A stretch of DNA of 64,000 nucleotides from Azorinus chamasolen (GCA_963576725.1 OY755241.1:29018853-29082852); one strand, 5' to 3'; counted from the stretch's first letter, positions 42,641 through 54,534 are shown. Made by a program: numbers and translations. Notes: generated from the sequence alone by a model not told the origin.

Positions 42641-42679
42641 TATATTTTTTTTCCATGTTTCCAGGTTCCCTTTTTTACT

Positions 42680-43139
42680 ACCCGTTTACTTGTTCAACAT
42701 TCATGGAAGAAATAATGATATCATGAATATTACATGTAATTAGATTATTATTTTATAATGGCATATGAACACAGGAAATTTTGTCTCAGGCAGAAACTGC
42801 AGAATCAGACCTTAATTATACCATACGCAAACAGAGCAGACCCTGATCAGATGGCTCCTATAGCAGACCTACAGAATAAGGTGCGTAAATTTAAACATTT
42901 TAACTATAGCTCCTTTATTTCTCCACCAAACCCTATACTGTGACCACTCATTAGAATCGCCTTGAAGAAACAACTCTAAAGAGTGGTCACAGTACATGTA
43001 CAGGGTTTGTTGGAGAAATGACGATTCTAGTATTTGGGTACGCACCTTTATCTGTAGCTCTGCCTATAGGAGCCGTCTGATCTGGTTCTACTCTGTTTGC
43101 AAAGGCAAGAAAAGGCATTAATATGACAGAAAGAGTTAA
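42680..43139. mobile_element. Family A MITE with a family D element in its hairpin loop
   Basis: Left A2 half runs to GATGGCTCCTATAG; the D element follows; then CCTATAGGAGCCGTCTGATC to AGAAAGAGTTAA. Confidence 0.88.
42864..43062. mobile_element. Family D MITE, full length, with target duplication
   Basis: 199 bp. Ends CAGACCTACAGAATAAGGTG and CACCTTTATCTGTAGCTCTG are inverted repeats. CCTATAG is duplicated on both sides. Core stem AAACCCTATACTGTGACCAC. CAG...CTG ends and a 7-8 bp duplication suggest hAT-type mobilisation. Confidence 0.92.
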
Positions 43140-43254
43140 ACCTTTCAATATAGGAAATGAGTCCTTAATGTAAGCCTTCTGATCTGAGTCTGCATTGCTT
43201 ATCATTCAAAATCCTCTAGCAATTCAGAGTCGTTTATACGGATTGGACTCTGGT

Positions 43255-43600
43255 CAACACTTTCCCTGTTAACCCTTTCCTCCATAAATACGCCTTTCTA
43301 CGCCTGTATAAAAGTCACTTTTGGGAACCATTGTGATAAACAGAGCACAATGGTTTCAAAACTACAAACTTTTAAAATTTCCCTTTTCTCTAGTTATACT
43401 CCTTTTGTGTAGATTTATTCAAAGAGGTTCGATCTAAAAATACTCTATGAAAGAATGGGTTAATATTCATGTAAGAAATAATGACATCATGAATATTTAT
43501 ATGTTTGTTTTTTTAATGTGAACTTTTCAAGGAAACCTTTTGCTTTGACAAAAACCTGTTGAATCAGATCAATGTTTCTGCCATGGCCAAACATTCCACT
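43255..43600. mobile_element. Family A MITE interrupted by family B
   Basis: Left ACTTTCCCTGTTAA, B element, then TTAATATTCATGTAAGAAAT to CTTTGACAAAAACCTGTTGAAT. The right end is truncated. Confidence 0.8.
43269..43463. mobile_element. Family B MITE with deleted hairpin tip
   Basis: TTAACCCTTTCCTCCATAAA to ATGAAAGAATGGGTTAA; GATAAACAGAGCACAATGGT shows loss of the apex. Confidence 0.88.
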
Positions 43601-43802
43601 GTGTCCATGTGCTATTGTAACTAGAATTAACCTCTGATCAATATAAATGTCATTATCAAAGGGCTATTAAATGCCCAATTTGCCTAATTTGCCTGTCCAA
43701 ATACTAAGGGTAATTAAAACACAGTGCATTTGATCTTCGGGATGCATAAATGCATTATGCCTATTATCTAAAGTGTTTCTCATTACCATATGCAATAAAC
43801 CC

Positions 43803-44033
43803 CTCTAAACCAGAATTCTAGTAGAGAAGAATTTAGATACTTTTAGACAGGTGGCAGCTTAATGCAGAGTGAAAGTCATGCAGAAAGCTCCTAGAGGAGC
43901 TTTCTGCATGACTTTCACCCTGCATTAAGAGGAGCTTTCTGCATGACTTTCACTCTGCATTAAGCTGCCATCAAGTTTCCAAGAGCGATATTTATGCTAA
44001 ATTTGACATCTGGTTTAGATGGGTTTTTCTGTA
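43803..44033. mobile_element. Family C MITE with a duplicated hairpin arm
   Basis: ACCCCTCTAAACCAGAATTC to GATGGGTTTTTCTGTA. AGGAGCTTTCTGCATGACTT through CTGCATTAAG occurs twice (43894-43931 and 43931-43965), leaving three arms. Confidence 0.85.
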
Positions 44034-44127
44034 TCTGACAGCTCTGACCACACAGGTGACATCTACTAGTACTGACAATCAAGAAGGTCAAATACAAATA
44101 CATCACTGACACTGCTACCTATAACTG

Positions 44128-44570
44128 CACCCTTTAGCTGTTCAATATACAGGTAAGAAATAATGACAGCATGAATATTCATTAGCTCAATTTTTCATAA
44201 TGTAAAATTTTCATGACAAAAATTTGACAAAAACTGTAGAATTAAATCTATATTATGTCATAAGCAAACACAGCAGACCCTGATCAGACGACTCCTATAG
44301 GAGCCGTCTGATCTGGGTCTTCTCTGTTTGCAAAGGTGTAGAAAAAGCGGTTAACTCTTACCATACTGTAAAAAAATACTTTCTGCTGAAAGTTGGATCT
44401 TATGCAAATTTTTGCTACTTTCGGTTCCATCAAGCCTATGTGCAAATACTGACCTAGTGTATGTGTGCATACAGCTTGAATCCTTATTAGATGTCGATTT
44501 ACTTGTAGTCTCATCTGGATCCAAACTGTTACCAACTGCCTGTCAGGTCATCGTAAATAGGATAAGGGTT
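44128..44570. mobile_element. Family A MITE then degenerate ATCCAAACTGTT element
   Basis: 44128-44356: CACCCTTTAGCTGTTCAATA, intact hairpin GCAAACACAGCAGACCCTGA with apex GCTCCTATAGGAGC-like ACTCCTATAGGAGC. 44355-44575: TTAACTCTTACCATACTGTA to TAGGATAAGGGTTA, arms ATACAGCTTGAATCC / GGATCCAAACTGTT. Confidence 0.75.
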
Positions 44571-44787
44571 AGGTGACCACGGTCTTTAATTTCCATAATC
44601 AACAAAAACACTTTTAGCCTTAGTTACTCACAATCCATCAATCAGTGGTTTATTACTTGCATGTCTTACTTGACACAAACACCAGTACCCATTTACCATA
44701 TGTACACTGAATATTCAGACATCTAAGTCCCTATCTCTCCAAAATTATCTTTATGTCAAACAATGCAGACCCTGGTCGAAAGACGTG

Positions 44788-45253
44788 TTAACCTTCTCCC
44801 TCATACAAACGTGTTTTCACGCATCTGCAAACAGAGTAGACCCAGATCAGACGGCTCCTAGAGGAGCCGTCTGATCAGGGTCTGCTCTGTTTGCTAATGG
44901 AATTTGATAGATATGTTTATTTATTTTCTAAAATGGCTACAATATTTTGACTTTCCATATTTCATTATAACTATTTTGGCCATGAATATTCAGTAGGTAT
45001 TTAAATTTGTAATAAACATAGAACAGGGAAAGGGTTAACCTTCTCCCTCATATGAACGCCTTTTCAAACAGAGTAGATGCAGATCAGCTGGTTCCTGTAT
45101 GAGCCGCCGTCTGATCAAGGTCTGCACAGATACAGATCTGATTCAACAGTTTCTGAAATACCCAAAAACTTCCTTGTTCATGGGCTATTTTAAAAATTAT
45201 GTCAACGAATATTCACGAGTTCTTGTATAAATATTCATGAGGGAAAGGGTTAA
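44788..45253. mobile_element. Two family A MITEs sharing a TTAA
   Basis: 44788-45038 is a near-intact A1 (251 bp) with apex GCTCCTAGAGGAGC and 33-bp stem. 45035-45253 is A2-like, ending TGAGGGAAAGGGTTAA. Confidence 0.92.
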
Positions 45254-45584
45254 AACTCTAATAGACCAGTCCATCTCATTATTCTAAGATTATGCTGATA
45301 GAATGCAAAATTTCCATTTGTCTCAAAAAGGTTTGCCCCTGTAAATGTCACCAAAAAAATGACAAAATCTTTGCTTTCCTAAAACTGAGATTCAAGGCCT
45401 TTCAGCTGCTGAATCTCCATGACAATGTTTTGTAAAGTGAATTATTTTGTGCAGGTATACATACTAGAATAGCGTCATAATCTCCATGACAATGTTTTGT
45501 ATCCATGACAATGTTTTGCTAAGTGAATTATTTTGTGCAAGTATACATACTAGAACAGCATCACAATGCAGGACACATAACACT

Positions 45585-45815
45585 TTAACCCTTTCCCTCA
45601 TATTGACGACTTTTGACGACTCTATAACAGTCACTTTGTGAAACCATTGTGATAAATAGAGCATTTGCTCCTATAGGAGCAAATGCTCTATTTATCACAA
45701 TGGTTTCAAACTACAATAATCTAAGAGTTTCCTTTTCTCTAAATAATGCTCCTTTTCGGTAGATTTATTCAAAGAGGTTGTATCTAAAAGTAGCCTATGT
45801 AAGGTAATGGGTTAA
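45585..45815. mobile_element. Family B MITE, intact
   Basis: TTAACCCTTTCCCTCATATT to GTAAGGTAATGGGTTAA, perfect stem, apex GCTCCTATAGGAGC. Just left (45455-45540) ATCTCCATGACAATGTTTTG is repeated. Confidence 0.93.
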
Positions 45816-46330
45816 AGTTTATTTCATGAATATTCATATCAGTAGTGATGGTATACAAACATGGTTGTTTATGTTGACACAAACTGTAGAAGCAGATCTA
45901 CATTATTGTATGATAACAGAGCAGACCCAGATCAGCCAATTCCTACAAGAGTGGTTTGATCTGGATCTACTATGTTTGCAAAGGCTGTTATTAAGCAATT
46001 CAGAGTCAACTGCCTGCATGCTGGCAGCAACTTTGTGCTTATCTATTGGCTCCAGATGAGATGCCCTGCTAACTCTGCACATACTATACAAAGATGTCAA
46101 ACACTCAGGTTTTCTAACCCTTTCCACCATGAATATTCAAGTAAGAAATAATGATGTCATGAATATTAATTAGATTAATTCTTATAATAGCATATGGACA
46201 CAGGAAGTTTTGGCCATGGCAGAAACTGTAGAATCATATCTATATTATATCACAAGCAAACAGAGTAGACCCTGAGTCTACTCTGTAAAGGCATAGAAAG
46301 GCATACCGTATTAATGAAGTAAAGGGTTAA
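45812..46330. mobile_element. Decayed family A piece and a second family A MITE
   Basis: 45812-45995 joins the previous B at TTAA (GATCTACATTATTGTATGAT, apex AATTCCTACAAGAG). 46114-46330: CTAACCCTTTCCACCATGAA to TGAAGTAAAGGGTTAA with most of the hairpin deleted. Confidence 0.8.
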
Positions 46331-46798
46331 TCTTGTTCTACAATTTTAAGCATTAATCAGGTAAAGCTTACTTAAGTAAAATCATTTTCATTTCAAAGAA
46401 ATTTACAATTTTAGTACATTTATATCTGGGGAGCTTGACTGTTTTAGCTGTTTTCAGGCAATAAAAGCCAATTTGCTAGTGTGAAATGCATTGATATTTT
46501 GGCATGGGGAGCAGATTTTATGATTCATATTTAATGGCAAATTCTCTGGGCCTATTTTCAGATATCTACATGGTACATGCTGAGACAGCACAGCGGTTCT
46601 CCAAGCCTTCCTGCTGCAAATGTCAAATGTAGTTCAGTACAAGTGTTCTAAGGAACATACATAATGTCACCTACTGGGAGAATTGATAGAAGAAACAAGG
46701 GGAATAACTCAAAATATATAAACCCTTACTACCCTGTAATAAAAATTTGTCTGCTCAAATTTGTATTGAATTCAGTATTACTATCTCCTATTCTTGAG
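46331..46798. other. AT-rich sequence, nothing recognised
   Basis: No frame, hairpin or tandem unit I can name. Confidence 0.45.
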
Positions 46799-47000
46799 GT
46801 ACAGATAAGATGCATAGATTAGGACATTTTCAAACATAACTTCTTTTATAAAATTTGGTGGAGAAATGACGATTTTAGAATTTGAGTATGCACAGTTATC
46901 TGTAGCTCGGCTATATATATATTCAATCAAGCTTTTTGAGAACAGATTTGATCCTGATTAGATCAAGATTTACTCGGCGTCTAATCAGGATCTAAGCTTT
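46799..47000. mobile_element. Family D deletion derivative and family E fragment
   Basis: 46799-46910 has both D ends (TACAGATAAGATGCATAGAT and CACAGTTATCTGTAGCTC) but no central palindrome. 46925-47005 has GATTTGATCCTGATTAGATC / GTCTAATCAGGATCTAAGC arms. Confidence 0.7.
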
Positions 47001-47051
47001 TTTCCAATGTGAGTCAAGTTGAGCTTAGTAGGATAAAGATAAATGTAAAAT

Positions 47052-47280
47052 TTATCCCTTTCCTCCATAGGCTATTTTTAGACCCATCCTCTTTGAATGA
47101 ATCTACCTAAAAGGAGCATTTAATAGAGAAAAGTAAAAGTTTAGAATTGTGTTGTTTGAAACCATTGTGATAAATAGAGCATTTGCTCCTATAGGAGCAA
47201 ATGCTCTATTTATCACAATGGTTTCAAGAAGTAGGTATTACAGAGGCGTAGAAAGGCGTATTTATGGAGGAAAGGGTTAA
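47052..47280. mobile_element. Family B MITE
   Basis: CCCTTTCCTCCATAGGCTAT to TATGGAGGAAAGGGTTAA; perfect stem, apex GCTCCTATAGGAGC. Confidence 0.92.
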
Positions 47281-47342
47281 AGCTTTCCTCCTGAGCACTT
47301 TTACTTGTTATGTTGCTGCCTACATGTGTCCAAAGTTTTAAG

Positions 47343-47996
47343 TTAACCCTTTCCCTCATAAAAATGTCTTTTGACACCTTTGCAAACAGAGTAGACATAG
47401 ATCAGATGAACTCCTGATGACCTCTGCTCTGTTTGCTAATGACCTAACATTGTTCTGATTCTACGGTTTCTGCCAGGATAAATCAAAGCGTTGTAGATGC
47501 TCCAGTATTCTTTGCATGGCGTCAATCTAATATCAAATAAGTTCGCCTTGGCATGAAATTGCGTATCTATAAGGGAAAGAATTAACACTCTTTCCAGTTG
47601 ATGATTAAGTTGCAGCTGACATTTCAGCCGTTTCCCGCTATGCTTACTATCAAACTGACCACTCACAGTTTATGGGCGTGATCGCTTGCACAAGGTTATC
47701 CAATGCGCGCTTCTTTACTCATTGAGCGCTTCTTTACTCATATGCCATGTTATTAAACACCTTTTGTATCCATCGAACCCAGGTCAATAAATTGCATCAT
47801 AGACTGCTATACGGAATGGCAGTTGTCAGGTAGATGAGTGTACCATGGGTTCGACTGTGGATCACCGCCTTTGTATTCTATTGTTACGCAAATAATACAA
47901 AAATGCTCTGTTCAGTGGCCATGAAAAAAGGATCAGTGAATGAATATTCATGAAGTTGTGAATTTTTGTATGAATATTTATGAGGGAAAGGGTTAA
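47343..47996. mobile_element. Family A MITE split by ~450 bp of other sequence
   Basis: Left: TTAACCCTTTCCCTCATAAA through CTACGGTTTCTGCCAGGATA. Right: TGAATATTCATGAAGTTGTG to TATGAGGGAAAGGGTTAA. The ~47485-47920 insert contains no clear termini. Confidence 0.72.
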
Positions 47997-48134
47997 CTCT
48001 GGTGATTATACAGCAACGGAACATATAGTAAAAACATGAAAAAAAGCTCCACAAACTAGCAGACAGACCAAAAGACAGACAGATATATGTACTTCAAGAC
48101 AGACAGGTAGACTTAGAGACAGGTAGATGGACAA

Positions 48135-48975
48135 AAGAGCCATCTGATCTGGGTCTGCTTTGTTTGCATTTTGGTGTTGAAAAGTGTACATAATTATGGA
48201 GTAGTTGGTTTACAGTCTAACTGCTATGAAAATATCCAAGCGCTGATAATTATGTGCTTGCATGTATGCTAGTAATTAATTCACAGATTCGTTTTCCATC
48301 TGACCAAGAACGACCTTGATATTTCCAGCTGCAGACAATTGGAATGAAAAGTATTTTCCTTCTCGACACCCTGACTAGTGCCTAGTGGCTTTTCTCCAAC
48401 AACTGCACAAAGCCATGATACTGCTCCACTGTAAATAACACTTAGTATGTAAGTAACTGTCAGCCGGAGGTCCAGATAAGATGCATTAGTTTAAAAAAAT
48501 TCAAGAACAGCTCCTTTCTTTCTCCTCCAGACCCTGTACTGTGTCCACAGAGTGGTCTGGCAGAGAAATGACGAGAGTCTGGCAGAGAAATGACGAATAT
48601 TAATGCCAGAAATAACGACATCATTCATGAATATTAATTGGATTTGGGTCTACTCTGTTTGGAAACGTATGAAAACATGTTTATTTGAAGGAAAGGATTA
48701 TCTAGACGTCTCAAAACAAAATAATTATAATGAAATATGGTAGGTGGAACATTGTAGCCATTTAATAAAGTAAGGAAACATCTTTCAAATTCCATAAGCA
48801 AACAGAGCAGACACTGGTCAGACTGCTACTATAGAAGCCAGTGTAACATGACAAACAGGGCAGACCTTGATGAGAGAGCTCCTCAAGGAGTCTTCTCACC
48901 TGGGTTCACACTGTTAGCAAAGGACATTTAGTGACTTGTGTCCCACACTGAAAGGCTACGTCTAGTGCTTCTAGT
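48135..48975. mobile_element. Fragments of families A, D and G
   Basis: 48135-48215 A right end; 48464-48600 D with repeated AGTCTGGCAGAGAAATGACG; 48600-48700 A ends; 48720-48840 A1; 48840-48970 G half (CAGACCTTGATGAGAGAGCT, apex GCTCCTCAAGGAGT). Confidence 0.62.
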
Positions 48976-49219
48976 CTAGACCTAACAGTCCTGCCAATGA
49001 GTCAAGAAACAGTCTGCAAAAGAAAAAAAAAACAAGATAGAGAAAGACGTATAACAGGCTGATTTTCACTGACTCAATTACCAGAGTCTTATCATTGTGG
49101 AATTTACGCACACGGCATTTCTAAGCCAGGAAGAATTCTACTACAGATACTGTATCACAGCCTATCACAAACTTCTGTTTCCAACAAAACACACACAGAG
49201 GAATCGAAAAGAATACCTC

Positions 49220-49345
49220 TTTTATTTCTCAATCAAACCCTATGGTGGCATTCTTTATAATTGTCCTTTTGAGACAATTCTGAAGAGTGGTCACAACCCA
49301 AGGTTTGGTGGAGAAATGACGATTCAATATCAAGTATGCAGACAC
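49220..49345. mobile_element. Family D MITE core
   Basis: TTTATTTCTCAATCAAACCC, AGTGGTCACAACCCAAGGTT and GGTGGAGAAATGACGATTC; ends decayed. Confidence 0.7.
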
Positions 49346-49444
49346 ATCCATAAGATAATTATGTCAATTAAACTTTTTTCTTCCAACAACAACAAGAAGT
49401 TCTTTTATTTTCTGCTTCTTGCTCTAATACAAATACAACGTAAT

Positions 49445-49921
49445 TTAACCCTTTACTCAATGAATATTCGTGGAAGAAAAAATGACCTCATGAATATCAA
49501 TTAGATTAACCCTTTCTTCCATAGATACGCCTTTCTACGCCTCTGTAATAGTCATTTCCTGAAACCATTGTGATAAATAGAGGATTTGCTCCTATGGAGC
49601 AAATGCTCTATTTATCACAATGGTTTCTATACTACACAATTATAACAATTTCCTTTTCTCTAGTAAATGCTCCTTTTCGGTAGATTCATTCAAAGAGGTT
49701 GGGCCTAAAAATAGCCTATGGAGGAAAGGGTTAATTTGTTATGATAACGCATGGACACGGGAAGTTTTGGCATGATGGCAGAAACTGTAGAATCGTACCT
49801 ACATTCTATCACAAGCAAACAAAGCAGACCCTGATCAGACTGTTCCTATAGGAGCCATCTAATCTGGGTCTACTCTGTTTGCAAAGGTGAAAAAAGGTTT
49901 ATTTATAGAGTAAAGGGTTAA
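49445..49921. mobile_element. Family A MITE interrupted by family B
   Basis: TTAACCCTTTACTCAATGAA to CAATTAGATTAA, then B, then TTAATTTGTTATGATAACGC through apex TTCCTATAGGAGC to AGAGTAAAGGGTTAA. The intact A copy at 15828 has a single ATTAATTTGTTATAAT here. Confidence 0.9.
49506..49734. mobile_element. Family B MITE nested in family A
   Basis: TTAACCCTTTCTTCCATAGA to TGGAGGAAAGGGTTAA, perfect stem with apex GCTCCTATGGAGC. Confidence 0.93.
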
Positions 49922-50275
49922 GCTGATAATGTAAGACAGTCTCCCTATTATTACCCTGTTGACTTCTCCCTGAAGGAGAGCTCCAGCTTGAGGTCTGGAC
50001 ATCAAAGTCTCTTTCAATATTGAATTCTACAATTTGATTAAGTTGACTGATTTTGATTAGCCTAACTACTATTTAACCAAAATGCTAAAATTCTAGCAAA
50101 ACATTCCAAGTTTGACCAATGTCTTCTGATTTTGACCATTTTGACCTCAAGTTTCCAGCTTTCTATCTAGATCATTTTAGATTCTACTGACAAAGTTAAG
50201 CAACTAGTGTAGACACTCATCAGAAGAACCATTTGATCTGAGTCAGCACTTAGTTTGCTAAATTTGCCTGAATAC

Positions 50276-50462
50276 CAGAGCTCCAGATAAGATGCATAAA
50301 TTGAAACATTTTCAAAAATAACTCCTTTATTTCTCCACCAAACCCTATACTGTGACCCATCTTTAGAATCGTCTCGAAGAGACGATTCTAAAGAGTGGTC
50401 ACAGTATAGGGTTTGGTCGAGAAATGACGATCTTATGGTACACACCCTTATCTGTAGGTCTG
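50276..50462. mobile_element. Family D MITE, full length, 8-bp target duplication
   Basis: 187 bp. CAGAGCTCCAGATAAGATGC to CACCCTTATCTGTAGGTCTG. Flanks CTGAATAC and TTGAATAC form a direct repeat with one mismatch. Long perfect stem CCAAACCCTATACTGTGACC with tip GTCTCGAAGAGAC. Confidence 0.92.
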
Positions 50463-50619
50463 TTGAATACTTTGATTAATGAGGATAGAAACTTTATCTC
50501 ATAATGATTAAATCCTGTATTTTATACTTTTGCAAACAGAGCAGACCCACCTCTTGTAGAAGCTCTGTTTATTATCATGTTACAGATCAGAGTCTCTACT
50601 GTTCGCCATGGCGATAAAT

Positions 50620-50765
50620 TTCTGACAGGTGGTAGCTTAATGCAGGTGGAAAGTCATCCTTTGGGAGCTTTCTGCATGACTTTCATCCTGCATTAAGCTG
50701 CTGCTTGTCTTTAAAACCAGCATTAATATTAATTTGTTTTGTCTGATTTAGAGGGATTTTACTGC
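50620..50765. mobile_element. Family C MITE, truncated
   Basis: ACAGGTGGTAGCTTAATGCA, GGGAGCTTTCTGCATGACTT and TTAGAGGGATTTTACTGCA. Confidence 0.75.
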
Positions 50766-50843
50766 ACCTCCATAATCAATAGTCTCATTAGAACAAGGAT
50801 TAGAAAGATTCCTCAGTATCGTATGTAATACTCAGAGAAATTC

Positions 50844-51500
50844 TTAACCCTAACTCCACAGTAAAAACTAATCTCTCCATCTGCTGAAACTTTGACTAAT
50901 TCCATTTTCATCAAGTTTTTGAGACACTATTGACTGAGTGTCAATACAGCCTGGATCCCGATGAGTTACCAAATTACCCAGCAGCCTCTCATCTGAATCC
51001 AAGCTGTTTACACATGTGAGCCAGATTGCAAAATGCAGGATAATAGTTAAAAGAACATCTTGCAGCTTTCCACACAGACGTGGATCAATTACTGTAACCT
51101 TTAATAGCTGGAGATGAGTTAATTGTCGCTTGCAAACAGTGTTGACCCAGATCAGAGAGTCCTATGGTAAGGGTCTGCACTGTTTGTAATTCAATTTTCT
51201 AAAACCAATTCAATACGCTATAATTTGAAAACTTCACCATTCAAAGGATTAACCCTTTCAGTGTGGGAATAGTCACTGGTGTCCTTTGCAAACAGTATAG
51301 CCGGGCTCTCATCAGGGTCTGCACTGTTTGTTATGTTACACGTTTCTTTTAAAGAATCTCTGAATATTCAGGGGAGGCTTGGCCTGTTTGAATTAGTTCA
51401 TTTGACAATGCAGCGTTGCTAGGAGGCTAACAGTGATCTGAAAGGTATTTGCAAACAGCTCGGATCCAGATGAGATGCAATTTTGATCAAAGCAATTTGA
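50844..51500. mobile_element. Degenerate family E/G and related elements
   Basis: 50844-51050 (AGCCTGGATCCCGATGAG / CTCATCTGAATCCAAGCTG), 51115-51252 (CAAACAGTGTTGACCCAGAT), 51250-51430 family G (TTAACCCTTTCAGTGTGGGA, ATCAGGGTCTGCACTGTTTG) and 51450-51500 an E arm. Confidence 0.6.
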
Positions 51501-51554
51501 CACTCTGTCAGTATTTCTCAAAAACTCGTTAGAAATTAAAATATGCAACAGACT

Positions 51555-51860
51555 TCAGTTTGAGCAGACATTTGGGTTTTTTTGCATACTGAGGGTTGAG
51601 TTTGGTGGATATTGGCTGATAGAAGCTGCAGGTAAGCCGGCTGTAAGATAAGGTAATGTCTTTATTGCTTGCATGGGAGACAAACTGTTGCCATACAAAG
51701 CCACAGCTAACCAACCAGCAAAGTCAGCGAAAGTCTTACAAGTCTCTGGCACTCCAAACCATACAACCCTTTTAGTCTTATCACCTGTGCTCCATTTAAC
51801 CCAATTACCAGCAGGTAAATTTCTATTTTCTTTTATGTGATTACAAACTGTTCCTGGCAA
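51555..51860 (-). other. Unrecognised 101-residue open frame
   Basis: Minus-strand frame of 101 codons from ATG at 51860. It is more balanced in composition than other open stretches in the introns and contains NWVKWSTGDKTKRVVWFGVP and DFAGWLAVALYGNS. No repeat element is visible over 51540-51830. I recognise no family. It may be a remnant of a transposon or retrogene, or chance. Confidence 0.25.
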
Positions 51861-52089
51861 ATATAAAATATTTTAACAACTCTGAGAATTAATTTCTGCC
51901 CTTTTATTATGTCTATGTCCAAACTTGGGCGCCAACCATGAAGATTGCTGGCTAAAGTTGTAATTATGGAGTAAAGGGTTACAGTCAAGTTGATAATGTT
52001 AGACTGCAAATTGCATAAAATGCTTTCACAATTCAATGAATATACCCTATTTACACTACATAGTCTGATACTCAATCTCCCACCACCCC

Positions 52090-52786
52090 TATACCACATG
52101 TAGTAACCGTCTGATCACCGTCTGCTCTGTCTTTATATGAAATTATTATAGATCTGACTCTACAAATGTCTACCCATATCAAAACATCCTGTGGACATGC
52201 CATTAGAAAAATAATAAATATTCATGATGTCATTATTTCTTACATGAATATTCAACAGGGAATGGGTTAACCCTTTTCTTCACATAAACACATTTTCACT
52301 CCTTCGCAAACAGGATAGACCTACCACAGATCAGGCAGATCCTGTAGGAGCCATCTGACCAGAGCCTGCTCTTTTTACTCGTGAAATTAAAATAGATCTG
52401 ACTCTTTGTTCTGAGAATATTCATTAAAAGATAATGAATGCAACAATATTAAGCAGATGAATTTTTATGTTGGGATTTTTTACACTGGCCCATTGAACTT
52501 CAAGACACCTTACTGCTAGTTAGTTCTGAAGGTGAAAGTATTATGATATACAGACACTTGCCCAGTTGTTTTTTTTCCTTTTTAACTCTTTACCTCATGA
52601 ATATTCATGTATGAAATAATGATATATGAACACAGGAATCTTTCGTCATGGCAACAGATGTACAATCAAATCTATATTATTTCACAGGCAAACAGAGCAG
52701 ACCCTGATCAGATGGCTCCTGTAGGATCTGGGACTACTCTGTTTACAAATGCAGTTAAAAAGCATTTGTATCAGCTAAAGGGTTAA
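52090..52786. mobile_element. Three family A MITEs
   Basis: 52090-52270 (reverse, ends AACAGGGAATGGGTTAA), 52267-52440 (shares that TTAA; apex ATCCTGTAGGAGC), 52583-52786 (TTAACTCTTTACCTCATGAA to CAGCTAAAGGGTTAA). Confidence 0.8.
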
Positions 52787-53894
52787 CCTTTTGAAAGTCA
52801 GCATGTTAAACTCATTACCTACTTGTTCCTACATTCCTCACCTCATCCACAGGTGTTGAACAATTACCTCGAAAACTTCTTCTGCACACCTTAACAATTT
52901 ATTTCATGAATATTCATGGTGATTTTATTCCATTGTCAAAGAAACAAGAGAAATACTGCCATGAGGCTGTGTTGAATCACATTAGTTAAGCAAACAGAAA
53001 AGACCCTGAACAGACATGATCCTACAGGAGCTGGACTCTGTTTTCAACAATTTCAAAAGCAAGTCACGATCAAGTGAAGGATTCACATGTCTACCTTAAC
53101 CTATAACCTACAGATTAATTCATTAAACAATTTTTTTTATCAAACTTTATCACACGAAAGGGATTTTTATGACAACAGTGCAGACCCTGTGCAGACCCTG
53201 ATCAAAGGACTTATATACTTGGTGCCCACACTGTATGAGGTAATATCTGGTTGAAATTGTTATTTTCTCGCACATAAAACACTCAGCACTTTCCATAAGG
53301 ACATCTCAAGTTCAAGATGAACAACCTGCTTATTGAAGTGTTGGGTTTCTGTCATTTCACTGCTCATGTTCTTGTCTTACAATACATTACCTTATGAATA
53401 TTCATGTAAGAAACTGTGAGTTTTTATTGTTGCATATGAACACAAGATGTTTTGGGACATACTCAAATCTATATAACATTGCCTCCTGATCTGGGTCACC
53501 TGAGTTTGCAAAAGTGAATATCCATGGACCGAGTTTATTTGGGAAATGTTTGGCTATTGACAGAAAGTTCAGAATCGGATCCTTCTCTATTTGCAAAATT
53601 TCTATTAGGAAAAGCATTATATGAATATTCATGAAACAGTTTGTTTTCCAATTAACTGCAGTCTTTCACAAAGCAAAGGGAGTTAATATACCCCTGACAC
53701 AGGAGTTATCCTCCCTCGTATAACAGGTATGCAGGAATCACCCCAGGAGAGAGACAAAAAACTGGAAAATTGTCTAGTCCTGTGTTTATTTCTCTGCACA
53801 ATGTTAACCTAGTTCTGTACAAATAACAGATCCACCTGTTTACAGAGAAAAGACCAGTAATATGTAACAAGTATATGAGAAGAACTTTTCAAGG
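52787..53894. other. AT-rich sequence with decayed family A pieces
   Basis: Fragments at 52885-53070 (GCAAACAGAAAAGACCCTGA) and 53385-53640 (TTATGAATATTCATGTAAGA). Nothing else recognised. Confidence 0.5.
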
Positions 53895-54110
53895 TCTAGA
53901 TGCCAGGTGAACTTGTTGAGATCTTCAGATGCCACCTTCCAAACCAGACTTGTCAAGGTCTAGATGGCACCTTCCAAACCAGACTTGTCAAGGTCTAGAT
54001 GCCACCTTCCAAACCAGACTTGTCAAGGACTTATAAGATACCACCTTTCAAAGCAGACTTGTCAAGGTCTAGATGTCACCTTTCAAAGCAGACTTGTGGT
54101 CTCGATGCCT
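53895..54110. repeat. Tandem repeat, ~37-bp unit, about six copies
   Basis: Unit CCAGACTTGTCAAGGTCTAG plus ATGCCACCTTCCAAA. Confidence 0.88.
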
Positions 54111-54179
54111 CCTTTCAAACCAGGCTTTCAATAATACTCGCCTCCTTCTTCATTCTTGGTTTTTAACCTATTACCTCAT

Positions 54180-54315
54180 ATTTCTCCACCAAACCCTATA
54201 TATTGTGACCACTCTTGAGCACTGTCTTGAAGAGAGTGGTCACAACAGAGGGTTTGGTGGTGACATGACAATTTTAGTACATGTACTTGAGTATGCACAT
54301 ATATCTGTTGCTCTG
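54180..54315. mobile_element. Family D MITE
   Basis: TTTCTCCACCAAACCCTATA, stem AGAGTGGTCACAACAGAGGG, right end CACATATATCTGTTGCTCTG. Confidence 0.75.
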
Positions 54316-54534
54316 CAGTACATTTGTTGATGTTTTGGTCTATGGACCTGATCACCTTTGTATCAATCTTGGTAGTTGAAAGCTTTCAATACAGAATATC
54401 CCATACCATGGTCAGACAGACACGTCCCCTGGGTTATGTTTTCTGATGACCCAATACATTACTGAGGGTATGTACTGGTAACATTACAAAGAAGAGTTAC
54501 TCCTGGTATCATCCTATTAGTGACTGTGTACAAT

